64,000 nt of DNA. It comes from Galbula dea. Lineage: Eukaryota > Chordata > Aves > Piciformes > Galbulidae. The number at the start of each line of letters is the position of its first letter. Position 1 is the first letter of the stretch. The notes below the pieces were generated by a model. The model ran no database searches, had not been told where the DNA came from, and was given only the letters and a program-made list of their open reading frames with translations. Location: the NCBI GenBank assembly GCA_013399015.1, contig VWZX01000882.1, forward strand, positions 124,001 to 188,000, read 5' to 3'. Positions 14,401-26,550 of the stretch are shown piece after piece. The position numbers and the translations under genes are program-made.

Positions 14401-16768
14401 ATGGAAGGATTCCAACTGGATTTCAAGCAAACTCCAGATTTGTTTACAAGTTTTACTTAAATTTTCACATTAACAGAACTGTTAGATGAATGAATTGCCC
14501 CTTTTTCATGACTGAAATATTCCTGTTCACTTTCTGGCTGTTTTTTAGATACCTAAAGTCCCTTCACAGGAATAACAATAGCCAGTAACACAGTGTTCTC
14601 ATGATTATGATACACGTTGCTTTCCTTCACAACAAATACTGTAATTAGTCAAGTGACAGGCACCCTGTTAAGGAGGAACAATACATTTCTTAAAATCAGT
14701 TATGCTCCTGAGGGAATAAACCCAGAAACTTTCAGATACCAAGTGTTAAGAAGGTCTTGCAAATACAAATGCATCCTTTTTTCTCACCAATGCTGTACAA
14801 TTCAATACAAGTTACTACATCTTCAACCTTGTCACATTAACATCTTTATAAGAATAGCTATAATACTACTCCCTCTCCCATTTGAGGAAGTTTTGGGCCA
14901 GTTATTTAGAAACAGGGGAAAAATGCAGTCAAATGTTTTACAGTGAGGTAAGCAACTGGGGAGCATTACATGGATTTTGATCTAGGAATCTAAATATTTA
15001 CTATATAAAGCCACTTGCATAAAGAAAGAATTGCTTTCTTACATTCAGTCAAAGTGCATAGGAAAAGCAATTTACCCTAAACAGATGGGGAGGACAGACG
15101 GGAACCAGGAATAAACAGATTATGATCAGAAACAAAGGCCACATGTGAAAGAAAAAAAAAGTCTTATATTGCTATGCAAAAAGGTATGATAAGATTACTC
15201 CTAGGTAATTTATAACCAAGTAAGTCAAAGTCTTACCACATATCATACTGTCTAGTAAAAACTGTGTTTAACAACTCATGTTTATTTTATAAGAACTCCC
15301 TTTATATACACTTACATGAAAAAAGCTAGTGTTGAAAACACCCCACAGGTATGGAATGCATGGTTCATTTGTTCTGGCTTAGGGTAAACTACTGCAGCAT
15401 CTATCATTATCCACCAACCTGTGAAAAACTAGAAGTAAAATAGACCAGCATTACAAGGCTGGAAGGGTACAGAGACAGGCAGACAAAACATGACAAATAT
15501 TCATGCATACCATTGGTTTAATTGTCTTTTAACAAGTAAAAACCAATCTGGAAAGTAACTAGTTCTAAGTGGGACTCCAAATCTGTTTGATATACAAGTT
15601 CTGCATTTCAGAGCAGCATTTGGGAATTGGTCACATGTTCTCTTCAAATTAAGTATCAGTGTATGGTTACATACCCTGTTGTCCTGGTTCTGTTTAGTGA
15701 TTTTACTTTTCATCTAAGTCTCAGAAATCTAAGTGACTGGACTTTCTGAAGTTGACAGCATATTTCTGCAGACAGTGTCTGCTTCCAGAAGTGATAACAC
15801 TTGATGTCTGTAGTTACTACTAAGGATTGGTCTGCAGAAAGGCTCTTGTTTAGACTTGATCCTATGGAGACCAAGGTCACTGCTAAACCTTGTGTACCGT
15901 ACTGAGGGAGCAGAAAGTAAAAGGTCAGACAGGTGACCCTGGAGTGACCAACTGGGTATTCCATTCCATATATGTCATATTTGGTATAAAGCTGAGGGAT
16001 CACAAGGGTCAAGCTCTCTTCTTCAATGGCTGGCATCCAAGGACTGCCTTTGATCCCAACCCATGTGTTCCTAAATCCAGTTCTAGAATCCAGCTCCTGT
16101 ACCTGGGATTTCCCCAGTACCTGGCACAGCATGAGTGGTGATGGTGACATTACTGCCATCAGGGGGGTTGGGTTCAATATCGGCTTTGTACATATTTGCA
16201 TATATTTATTTTCATTAAAGCTGGTTTAGTTTTCTTTTCCAAACCATAAGTCTCTCCCCCTTATTCCCCTCCTCTTTCCCTTTGGGAAGGGAGAGGGGTT
16301 AACAGAGAGTATCTGTCACTTGCCCAATGGCCACCTCAGCCCTAACCCTTGACACCTGAACAGCTTTAAGAACAAGAATCCAGATTCTAAACATATGAGA
16401 TATAAATGATGCATAATATAGGTGTTCCAACATATTTCATTATGCAAAAAATCCACTAGGAATTGCTATCTTTTTTTAAAGAAGAGATAGCAGAACTGGT
16501 ACACCACTATCACACAAAACACAAAGTGATGGGACCTGTAAAAAAGCTGTCAAACTATTACAATTCAATAACCTTTCAAGAAATCTACTGGACTGAGGTG
16601 CAGTTAAGAGTGGAACGCTGTACTTCCAAATGTGTCAACACTTACGATTCACACCCTCTCAGAACTTACCAATACACCTGCAACTATTGAGGCGATGGCG
16701 TTTCTTCTTTCGCTCCAGTCAATACACTCACATTCCGGCCACCGGAAGTTGTCTAGGAATCCTGCCAT
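11477..16768 (-). CDS. TMEM50B: Transmembrane protein 50B, complete (158 aa)
   Basis: Small four-pass membrane protein of the endoplasmic reticulum and Golgi; its biochemical role is poorly defined. Read on the minus strand from ATG at 16768: exons 16768-16670, 15428-15316, 14280-14213, 13139-13047, 12841-12784 and 11522-11477. They total 477 bases including the stop, with every GT-AG border and phase agreeing. The protein begins MAGFLDNFRWPECECIDW and ends RTEELWG, nearly the same as human TMEM50B in sequence and exactly the same length. Four hydrophobic helices lie at about residues 26-47, 56-76, 96-120 and 128-148. Exon 3 starts at the TAG just before FFTGWW; a nearer CACAG would break the frame. 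The final residue is Gly where human has Thr. Introns contain an LTR and CR1 fragments. Confidence 0.96.
15680..16354 (+). mobile_element. Solo LTR of an avian ERVL-type endogenous retrovirus, decayed
   Basis: Starts TGTCCTGGTTCTG and ends in ...CTTGACA. It contains stretches typical of a common bird LTR: ATTCCATTCCATAT, then AGCTGAGGGATCACAAGGG, then an A/T-rich segment with ATTAAA. Open frames on both strands across it are incidental. No internal retroviral genes are next to it, so it is a solitary LTR in TMEM50B intron 1 sequence between coding exons 1 and 2, antisense to the host gene. The family was assigned from memory. Confidence 0.7.
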
Positions 16769-18640
16769 TTCCTCACTGATTAGATCACTCTTCTTATTTT
16801 GTACTTAGACATTAATTTTTCCATGAACAACTGTGTCCTAAATACCTGAAACACAGCCAAAGATACATTTAATACAAAGTAGCAAAATACTGAGATGTTT
16901 GACAACTTTGATGAGTAATCTTTACAGTGTGTTTGTTTGGGTTTGGTTTTGTTTTTGTTTTACAGAATTAAGAATTCCCTATACTCTAGAGAGTCTATAT
17001 TGAGCTGTATTCAAAAAGAAAAAAACAAAAACCAACCTACCTTACAAACAGAATTACAAAACTAAGCCATCACACAACCCAAAACCTTATGCATTATAGA
17101 CAAACCACTGTATCTGAAACAGAAGTTAAATAGCAAAAAAGCAAGTATTTCAATCTAAGTTTCCACTTCAAACCATAACCCTCTCTCTCTGGCATCAGCA
17201 GTTAAAAAAAGTAAGATACATGCAACCAGACCCCATCCACAGGCCAGAACTTGGTCTTTGAGTCAGGCCAAGGAATCTTGCATAAGACACCCACAGTCTC
17301 CAGATAAGACAGATAACATAGTGCCTTTCTAACACAGGGGAAAAGGGATCAGCTCAGTAATCAACTGATACCAAGGGTAAAGAATGTACTGCTTGACAGA
17401 GAGGATCACCCTGAACTTTAAATACAGGAAGAGGAAAGGAAAGGAAAGTTAATTAGTGTTACAAAATGACTAGTAAAACAACACAGTTCTCAATTTGGTG
17501 AGGGAGTAGCTATAAAACACTCTGTAGTACATGTCTATTCTCACGCTGAAAGATGATTAGCATACACAGTTTGACCATCAGTTTGGAATATTTACAGTTT
17601 TTCTATTTAGCAGTGACTCACAGCCTCTCTTAATGCTGTTCTATTTCAGTACTGTCAATGCCAGTATTTTCCCAGTCTGCCATAAATAATTTCCAGTTAT
17701 TTGTTAAAGATTAACAGCAGACAAATGAATGCCTTTTACAATTATATTACAGGGAAAAGAGAGGTAGAACATTCTTCTGGTTAATAAAGATAATTACAAG
17801 TCTATACTAGGAAGTGAAATAAAACTAAACAGAGTTTGCCTACACTGCAAACACAGGCCACCTCCTGTGAATAAAGTAAAAGTCTGTTCTCCTGAACCTC
17901 GATCCAGAAATCTATCCATAGTTATAATGCTACCTTAGAGCATTAACAACAACCATTCAATTAAAAATTTATTTTACTTTTGGGCTCAACAATATAGTTA
18001 TTTTCCTAGATTAGACTTTTATCAGCAATTTTCAAATCCTTATTCTTTCCACAAGGAAATTGCCACAGCATGCTCCTACAGATGTATGACTGTTCCTAAC
18101 CATATCTTCTTCCCCACTCTTAAAATGGCTCCATCTGTACTTTATTTGTTCCTCTTCAAATCCTGAATGTCTCTTCCTCACCCTGCAGTAATCCCTCCCT
18201 TCCCCTTCCAGCTCCTTGCCCACCCACACTGGAAAAGAGCTCATGGTTCTCATTCCTGCCACCACTACAGATCAGCACAGTTCTCACCCTACAGTTTGTT
18301 TGTCTATACAAACATCCTGTGCCATTTCCTCTCCCTCTTGAACACAATGGTGGCCATATAAAACCTACCAAAGTTAGTATACCTTGTCTGTAAATACACT
18401 TTCAGTCATTTCCAGAATGACTGAAGTTGTATTTCTTCAAAGCTGTATTTTCCTCTGCAATTTTTTCCCATGATAGACCATTTAAATAGTATTAACATAT
18501 CTAAATAACATCACCTGTTTCAAACAGTGTGAAGTTCTACTGTAATTCAGAAAGGAGGCCAAGAAAAAACAGTAGGAAGAAAAAATATTTCAGGTATGTC
18601 AATAACAACAGTAATAATTTTTCACCTTCTACTTGGATGC

Positions 18641-19437
18641 CATCCATAGGTACCTCAAGAGGCTGGAGAAATGTGCCTGGTGGGAACCTAGTGAAGCCCA
18701 GCAAAAGAAATTGCCCAGTCTTGCACTTAGAAACAACTCTGCATGTGGGTCACTCAGCTGAAAAGCAGCTTAGCCGTAAAGGACCTGGGGGTCCTGGTGG
18801 ACACCAAGTTGCATGAGTCAGCAACGTGCCCTTGCTGCAAAGACAGCGAATGGTATCCTGGGCTGCATTAGAAGTGTTGCCAACCAGCTGAGAGAGGTGA
18901 TCCATCCCCTCTCCTCAGCACTGGTGAGGTTGCACATGGAGCACTGGGAGTCCAGTTCTGGGCTCCTCAGGACGAGAGAGACATGGATTTACTGGAAAGA
19001 GTCCAATGAAAGGCTATGAAGATGGTGAAGGGACCGGAGAACCTCTCCTTTGAGGAAAGGTTGGGAGAGATAGAACTATTCAGCCTGGAGAAGAGGCAGC
19101 TTCATGAGGATCTCATTAATGTATACAAATACCTAGAGAGAGTGCAAGGAGGACAGAGCCAGGCTCTGCTCAGTGGTGCCCAGTGGCAGGACCAGAGGCA
19201 GTTGGCACAAACTGAAACACAGGAGCTTCCCTCTGAACATCAGGTAACACTTCTTCTCTGTGGGGGTAACCAAGCACTGGCACACTTTGCCCAAAGAGGT
19301 TGCTGGGCATCTCCATCTCTGGTGATATGCAAAAGGTGGGCAACTAGCCCTGGATGGCCCTCCCTGAGCAGGGGGGATTGGACCCGATGTCCTCCAGAGA
19401 TGCCTCCCAACCTCAACCCTTCTGTGTTACTTAAGAA
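18641..19437 (+). mobile_element. CR1 LINE fragment (3' end of ORF2)
   Basis: Broken frames translate to CR1 reverse-transcriptase C-terminal text, such as AAKTANGILGCIRSVA, LFSLEKRQ and GWPSLSRGDWTRCPPE. The DNA ends in the usual CR1 pattern GGGGATTGGACCCGATGTCC... and CCTCAACCCTTCTG. At least two frame changes make it a dead 5'-truncated copy. It lies in TMEM50B intron 1, antisense to the gene. Confidence 0.88.
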
Positions 19438-20547
19438 ATAGTCTGTTAGATTCTTGAATGACTTAATGAAAGAAATCTTCTTACTTCTACAAAATTGCTC
19501 TAGTTCAAAAGGTTGGACAAAATCATCCCCTTTTATGATTTTTTTTATGATTTTATGACCCTTAGCAAAACCCTTTCAACTTTGTAAAGTCAGTAATGAT
19601 AAATGTTATGGATACCATACACGGAACAAATCCCTGTCTGTAATTATCCCTGTAGTGTTTTTTAAACATGAGGTGACAAGCCAGAGGCATTTTGCTCACT
19701 TCAGAAATCTAAGAAAAGCCTCTCTCAGTGCTCAGTTGTACTGGATATCATATGGAGTTTTCACAACTGGATTAGCAACAAACAAGTGAAACTAGGGAGA
19801 CTGGAAAGAGTTGGGGTTTTGGGGTTTTTTTGTGGTTTTTTTTTTTAACATACCTTCTAAGATACAGGGCAATCTTCTGCCAAATCATATTATTTTTATC
19901 AGAAACTGTAGTTCTGGTGCTTGAAACTGGCTCACAAACCTGCACTTTGCTTTAACCTTATCTTTGTGCTCTGGAGAGAAGCACCCTATACAATGTGAAG
20001 AGGTGAAATAAACACTATGTGCTGGTAGTCTGAAAACACATCCTGTTTCACTGGAATAAGATGACAAACATGAAGAAAGAAGATGCAGAGAATCTGCAAC
20101 ACAACACGGACAAGAAGTCTAGAATTATTTCTACAGGTCTATTGTCAGAAGCTCACTTTGATTTCACAAAGGAACCTTAGTGAGAGAGCAGGCATACCAT
20201 TGTCAATAAAAGGAAACCGAGGTGCTAATGCAGTTGCCCTTCTTCTAAAATGACCTAAACATTAACTGATGCCATTCGGAACTCTGAAAAGGAATATTTC
20301 ACAGAGGTATTTCAAGAGAGCGCCACTTAACAGTAAAAATAATTATACATCTCTCTCACTATTGCCATAGCCCCTAAGTGTACAGGCTTCACAGATGCAC
20401 ATCTAAAAAGCAGTGATACACTGTTTCTTCCAGCATTACTGACATGAAAAGGATGTGAGCAGGCAATGAGACCTTGACAGTTCAGAAAGCCAATTCAACC
20501 CTGGGGTGAATAACAGAAAGCAGGCCTAGGCAAGTGATTCTCCCCCT

Positions 20548-20690
20548 TTGCTTGTAAGACCCCAGCTGGAGTACTGTGTTCAGCTCTGGGGTCCTCAGCA
20601 CAAGACAGACATGGATCTGCTAAAGTCAGTCCAGAGGTCGGTCAGAAAAATGGGACCACGAGACCACAAAAGCTAGGCTGAAGTTTAAGT
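20548..20690 (+). mobile_element. Short CR1 LINE fragment
   Basis: Contains the CR1 passage for 'agctggagtactgtgttcag', then ctctggggtcctcagcac and the start of the following ORF2 segment (ccagaggtcggtcagaaaaatg). About 140 bases, truncated at both ends. Confidence 0.75.
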
Positions 20691-20978
20691 TTTCATGGGT
20701 TAATATGGACACACACATAGGTTTTAGCCCAATTATATCCTACTAGCAAACAGAAAATTCTGATGAAGATAGATGCTTTCAGCTGGACTTTCTTACCTGA
20801 ATGAAGGTACAAAACTCAAACTCTTGGTTTCAACTTCTACATCCACATACTTCACAGCATGAAAACCAGTAAAACCGCTTGCACTAGCTGTCCTTCAATG
20901 CCCTTCCTACAATCTGTCTCCTCCCCTTTTCCAAGGGCAGACAAGTTCTCCCACTGTTCTCAGAAAACACTTCTCACT

Positions 20979-21016
20979 CATGTTCAATGAGTAGAAATGC
21001 AGGAACACTTAAAAGA
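20979..21016 (+). repeat. 38-base segment, also present at 23,245
   Basis: Matches 23245-23282 at 37 of 38 positions in the same orientation. Here it has no flanking inverted repeat, so it is the likely source copy. Confidence 0.8.
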
Positions 21017-21829
21017 ACAAACTGCTGACTGAAGATAGTTACACTCACTGTAAAAATAATACTTAGTAGACTCTAACACTCAGGTTAAAACAAACTATAT
21101 TATTCAGACATGTTAAGTGAAATGGAAGCACAAGAATCAGAGCTCAAACTACTCATCTGAAAATCAGTTTCTCTCTCCCTAAATGAATTAATTTTGCTTG
21201 AACAAAGTATTAAAAGTAGTTGCAAGAAAAAACAAGCAGCTGAGAGAAAATACAAGAAGTCTTCAAAAAAACAAACAAAACCTGTCTCAAGCTGCACAAT
21301 GGCCCTGAAATATCGTCAGGTTAGCAAAGAATGGAACCTCCTATTTCCAATGAAGAAAGTAAAACATAGACAAGGGAAGAGAACAAATTTAAATCCAAGA
21401 AAAAAAAAAGTTTTCCTCAAAGACAGCACTTTCCACAAGCAATCAGTCAGAACATGCTTTAAGCTACATACTTTCCCCATATGAATCTGCATGCTCAGCC
21501 CTAGAACAACGTAACTGCTGCCTACAGCAAATGTTCTTTAAGACTGCTATTAAAGTCTGAAGTCTTGAGAGAGGCACGAAAAAAAAAAATCAATTCTGCA
21601 ATTATCCACAGGCCTATATTTACTCTTAAGAGTACACTACAGGCATCAATATTTATTTAATATGGTCAAGCCATGACAGGGCAAGATGATACAGAATCCC
21701 AAAGCTGAAAAGTCCTGACGGTGATTGTTACACTGAGGACTGCATTACTCAGGGGAGAAACAGGCACAACAACAACAAAAAAAATGTAAGTTTTTAACAA
21801 TTTTATCGACGGAGCTCAAACTTCTTGCT

Positions 21830-22690
21830 CAGTACCACCACTTCCTTTTCCAAATGCGGAAAATGGCAATCTGAGAAGGACCTGACCGTGGCCCTGCGGC
21901 GGGAAGGGACAGGCCCGCCAGCTTCCCGGCCACTCCGGACCCGGAGACAGGCCGTCGACTGAGGCCGCGCTATAGCTTAAGGCCAGGGCTCGGACATGAC
22001 GGCCAGGGGAGCACGGCCGGACACCACCGGACCCAAGGCCCGAGGCAAGCAAAGCCCTTTCGCGCTGCCCCACACCTGCGCCGAAGGGTGGGTGTGTATG
22101 CCACGAGCACCGGGCCGAGACCGACAGAGGCGCTCCAGCCTCTGAGCACAGGCGGACGGATGAGCCGCTGCCCTCTATACGGCGGCGGGCTCCAGGGCGC
22201 GCGAGGGCCGTTGACCGTGGGGGCGATGCACGCAGACGCGCGCTGCTGCCGGACACGGGTGTCCCGCGCTACCCGCCCGCCAACGACCCCGTCCCTCGCC
22301 GCCGCCGGTTCCGGCGCACGCGCACCAGCCCCTGCCCCGCCGCCCCTCGCCACCAACCGAACGGCAGAAAAGCAACGACCGCACGTACCCCCCGTCCTGG
22401 GCGAGACTCTTCCGCCTGCGAGGGTGGTGGGCAGAGAGACCCGCGAGCGACGCGGCAACCCACCAATCGGAAGCTAGCGCTGCGCGCCAACGGAGGCTGG
22501 GTGAGGACGGGGCGCTATGATTGGCCGACTCGGCAGCCCACGCCAGCGGCCGGCAAAGGCCGGCGTAAGCCCCGTCCGTTTTAACCCTGGGCAGGGGGGG
22601 CCGCGGCGGGGCGGGGCTTGGCTTGCCACGCTGCGCTCTAACCTCTCCCAGCCTGCTGGTGTGGGTGCAGCAGCAGACGCTTACAGTCAT
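21830..22690 (-). promoter_or_regulatory. TMEM50B: CpG island, TMEM50B promoter
   Basis: Strongly GC- and CpG-rich block in otherwise AT-rich DNA. It has GC boxes (for example ggggcggggc near 22,610) and CCAAT/ATTGG elements (ccaccaatcgg near 22,460 and gattggcc near 22,519). Placed upstream of TMEM50B on the minus strand, with a possible exon donor at 22,389. Long open frames inside it come from base composition and are not genes. Confidence 0.8.
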
Positions 22691-23227
22691 CTCCCAATAC
22701 GGTGTAACAAAACCAAAGAGAACTAAAAAGCAATCCTGTGCTCCTCCTTCAGCTGTTCAGGAAGAAGCATCCAAATTATTCCCTCCTGACTTCACCTCAT
22801 TTTCCAGCCAGCTTCAACATAATCCAAGCAGTAATCACACCTCCTCTATACCACCCTCATTAGCAGCCTGCCCGTTTGTGTTCTCCTCCACCACATTCCC
22901 ATTTCCCATGTGCAGTGAGCCAGCAGGGCCAGGGGCTAAGTCAGCAGGAAGAGCCACTCAGCATTATTCGTCCTAGGATCCCTCCACACCTGCCATGGCC
23001 AGGAAGAGCGAAGAGCGTTCTTACGCATTTCAGTTGCACAATGGATGTGAACAGATGTTCTGCACGCATCATGGTTTTGAAAGTGCTCAAAACATAGCAA
23101 CCAAACCCAACCTTTTGACTCTCAGTGGATTCCCTTCATGCTTCCCATGCACAGGGTTCAGGTTTGGTTTTTTTTCTGACTTTGGCCTATTTCTTGCCAA
23201 AGCACTGGGAAGAGCCATATCAGCACC

Positions 23228-23298
23228 AGAGTCATCATCATGATCATGTTCAAGGAGTAGAAATGCAGGAACACTTAAAAGATCATGATGATGACTCT
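23228..23298. repeat. 18-bp perfect inverted repeat enclosing a copied 35-base loop
   Basis: The left arm at 23228-23245 and the right arm at 23281-23298 are exact reverse complements (18 of 18). The 35-base loop is part of the segment that also occurs at 20979-21016. As single strand it would form a long stem-loop. Confidence 0.9.
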
Positions 23299-25108
23299 TA
23301 AATGATCATGGTAGGGAAATACCTTCAAGGGAGACACCACACATCCTCTTCTCTCTCACAGTGGCAGCTTATCCCACTGAGACTAAAGATTTACTGCTTG
23401 TGTTTGTTTCAGGTAAGAAGATTACTCTTCATGAGCTCTTGCTTCTCCTGACTTTTATTCTTTCTCCTTAACTTTCTAACTCCACCTGCATTCTCAAAGC
23501 CCTTATTGCTCTGAAACAGAAAGGTATTCAGCAGGGCTCAACAGTTACAGCATATATAGGAACTCTTCGGTTCACAGGACAGCCCGAGGCATTATTTCAG
23601 ACAGCCTAAAGCTGTATAGCTTTTCCTCTTATTGAAAAGCATTACCACATGTTACTGGACAGCTTGCTCATAGTGGCTGAAAAAGCCATCAGACTGTTGG
23701 GCAAGAAACAAGATTCCTTGCCTTGAGAAAAACACACACCTCTATTAACATATTCTAGTAATAAATACAAATAATATTTTGTCTCCATGATAAATGTTGT
23801 CTACATAAGCCTTTCAAGCCACAAGCTGTATGGATTTCCAGGAATAAGTAACATGTTTGTAGCTGGAATCAGCAATGATTTCATCCTTTTGAGGTCAGTA
23901 ATAAGGTAGAAGTTAATCAAATTTGAATTAACAGTCTAGTGTCAAGTAGAAAATTACTTGTGAAGGCCATTCTCTCCTGTTTTTTTTTTCTAATTTGTAT
24001 GCAGAACTTGATATTACTTGTTCTAGAGGTACTGACTAAATACTGCACTTAAGACTTTGCAAGCTCAGAGCAACAAAAAAAATAGACCAGCTCTGCAAAA
24101 ATATACTACTCCTCACACCTGGGGAAAATAAAAATGTAAATTTATTTTTCATCAGCATTGCCATAAATGTTGAAGAAGTGGATTTTTGTGCCTCACAGTT
24201 TTTCATGACAACAGTGTCAGGCTGATTTAAAGAGCTGAGAGTCAGGGCACATCTACTCCACTTAAAACCAAGCAGTTTTAAAAGGAACATAAAAATCACT
24301 CAGTATGCTGACTCACCCATTATGGCAACTTAAATATTTAAACTGCTGATACTTATCTTCATTGTGAGCCAAAGTGGATTCCATCAAAGCTACATTTATT
24401 GCAATCTGATTTCTACTTACTCTTGCACAATGAATTCGATTTGCAATTAGCTCTTTTTGAATCTGTCACTGGATTGGTTTAAACAGCAATTCAATTCCTG
24501 TAGATCATTAAGAGAATCAGAATCTGATGTTTTCAAGAGTGCTATGTCAAAGGACTTCCATAAAACTGTTTCAATTTCTGTTTTCATTAAATGCAAGAAT
24601 GCATAGACAAGTTAGTGAAATAAACAGACATTCATACACACAGTTGCTAAAATGAGCTTATGAGATCAAAGCCTTCTGGTATCACCACGATCTCACGAAT
24701 CATATCCATATCACAAAGGAAATGACAGCAATCTGAACTCTTACTGACACTCCAGAAACAAATGACAGCCATGTAACCTGATTTTTCTTTCTGAGCATTT
24801 AGATTAGTGCTAATTAAATGGCAGCTCAAGACCACACGTACATGTTGTTCCCACTTCACCACTGCAGAGGCCTTAACTCCTGTTCCTGTAAGACACACAT
24901 TATTTCTTATCACCTTTGCAAACTTGGAGAGCCACTGAAGAGTACATTAATCACTGGCTGGCCCAGCTGATAGATGCACCACTAGGGTACCCCTACCTCC
25001 TAAGTGAATCTCAGCACAGAGGAACTAATAGCCATGGTCCAACAGCTAACACCCGGGCATGGCACAGCATAAACATCCCAGTGGCATGACCTAGAGGCAG
25101 CAGATCAG

Positions 25109-25154
25109 TCTGCACATTTATGTTCTTTATGTCTGCACATTTATGTTCTTTATG
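25109..25154. repeat. 23-bp perfect tandem duplication
   Basis: The unit tctgcacatttatgttcttt + atg occurs twice in direct succession, at 25109-25131 and 25132-25154, without a mismatch. The exact match suggests a recent duplication, and copy number may vary between individuals. Confidence 0.9.
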
Positions 25155-26359
25155 CTTCTGCCACCTTCATTCCTACAAAAAGGTATGTTAAAGGAAGCTG
25201 AGGTTAGCTCTGTTTTCTAAAACATGACCAACATCTTGTCATTATTACTTATTTGCTGTAACACAAAGGCTTGAAACACCCATGGTTTTTACCGGTAAAT
25301 ACTTATATTAAATTATAGTATTATAATTATACTGTAATACTCTCTGACAAATGATAATTCATCCATTCTACCAACAAATATAATGTTCTGCCTGCACGTT
25401 ATGACCTCATCTAGATGAGGAAGAGCACAAAGACAGAAATGCATTAATCCAGACTCTGCTGTTGTTGGGGCACCTGCCAAAGGCTGTTTGTGATCATCAC
25501 CCAGCTTTCATTTATCCAACTCTTGAGAGTGGAAACTCCCCCTCCCTGGCATACTCGGAGCCTTGGGACACCTTCCTACAGACAGGCTGGGCACAGCACA
25601 ACTCCTGCACAGGTGGAGACAGTGACAGTGAGTCACAGAGGCATGATGAGGAAGGGAGCCCACACAAATACCAATACACCCAGTGACACTTTTGCAAAGG
25701 CAAAGTCCTTCATGAAAATCAGATTGTGTGGAGAGCTGAGAAGTTACTAAAGACAAATAAATCTTTGTCATCACTGAGATTTTCCCACCCTCCAAGCCAC
25801 TGCCCAGAAACTCTAATAGTACAGCAATAATTCACAGTAAGTTCTTTGATGCCAATATACTAAAATATGTAAATGGTGCAATTACTTTGGAAAATTAATA
25901 TTCCCTTCTCCTTTTGCCTCGAAAAAGCCCTGCAACTAGGGAACAGTTTTGACCAATCTTACTTATTTGCACGGATGCTTTCTGAGACTCCTTCTGTGTT
26001 AAACACCAGATCCAGAAATGGACTTCTGCAGAATGTACAGTCCAAGTTCAGACGTTCAGAATTCTGCCTTCATTCTCATTTAATTTAACCTTTAAGAGAT
26101 TAATGCACTTCTAACAAAATGCATGAAGCCTGTCAACATTTTATGGGCTATAAGCATTTAAAGAAGAAAGGATAAAGGTCAAATAAACAGGGCACAGCAA
26201 GACTTTTACTGCCACTTTGTCCTTCATGTGGTTTTGCTATGCCTCTGCGTCACCTTTTGAACAGATAACAGACTGCAGAAGTGATTATACTCTCTGCTGA
26301 AGTGAAGCATTCATTTTGATTTAAGCAGAAGTAAAATAAGATGCAAGAGGATAACTGGA

Positions 26360-26365
26360 TTTATT
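26360..26365 (-). terminator. DNAJC28: Candidate poly(A) signal of DNAJC28 (minus strand AATAAA)
   Basis: AATAAA on the minus strand about 190 bases after the stop codon. It is the nearest canonical hexamer. I cannot confirm its use. Confidence 0.4.
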
Positions 26366-26550
26366 TCTTTAACAACATACCAAACCAATTAAGCACCTGC
26401 AAATGAACATCAGACCAATTCCTTTTAAATGGTGTAACAGTGGACAGCTGGATTTTACATTTTCAGCGTACCTGAAATTTCTCTAGTGCTACAAGTTTCA
26501 CTAATAAAGTGCATTCAAAATCTTGACAAGACAGATGAATTAGTATTATC

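Larger units (their letters stand above)
16769..22388 (-). other. TMEM50B: TMEM50B 5' UTR part and first intron
   Basis: Between the coding ATG and the CpG-island promoter. It holds the short 5' UTR part of coding exon 1, then about 5.5 kb of intron with two CR1 pieces. I see no other gene. A 5' non-coding exon is proposed to end at 22,389, where the minus strand reads GGGGG then GTACGT. Confidence 0.5.
22700..26350. other. Intergenic region between TMEM50B and DNAJC28
   Basis: No gene recognised. It holds the hairpin-flanked copy at 23,228-23,298 and a 23-base tandem duplication at 25,109-25,154. The open frames around 25,460-25,800 have no recognisable domain. Confidence 0.5.

Noticed and set aside
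15710..16229. 163-codon minus-strand frame and its plus-strand partners
   Set aside because: They fall inside the LTR; no retroviral protein motif is present.
18529..19441. Three successive open frames of 68-141 codons as a gene
   Set aside because: They are frame-broken CR1 ORF2 with a typical CR1 3' end.
21816..22976. Several long open frames on both strands near 22 kb
   Set aside because: CpG-island composition removes stop codons; the products are low-complexity Arg/Pro/Ala-rich with no domain.
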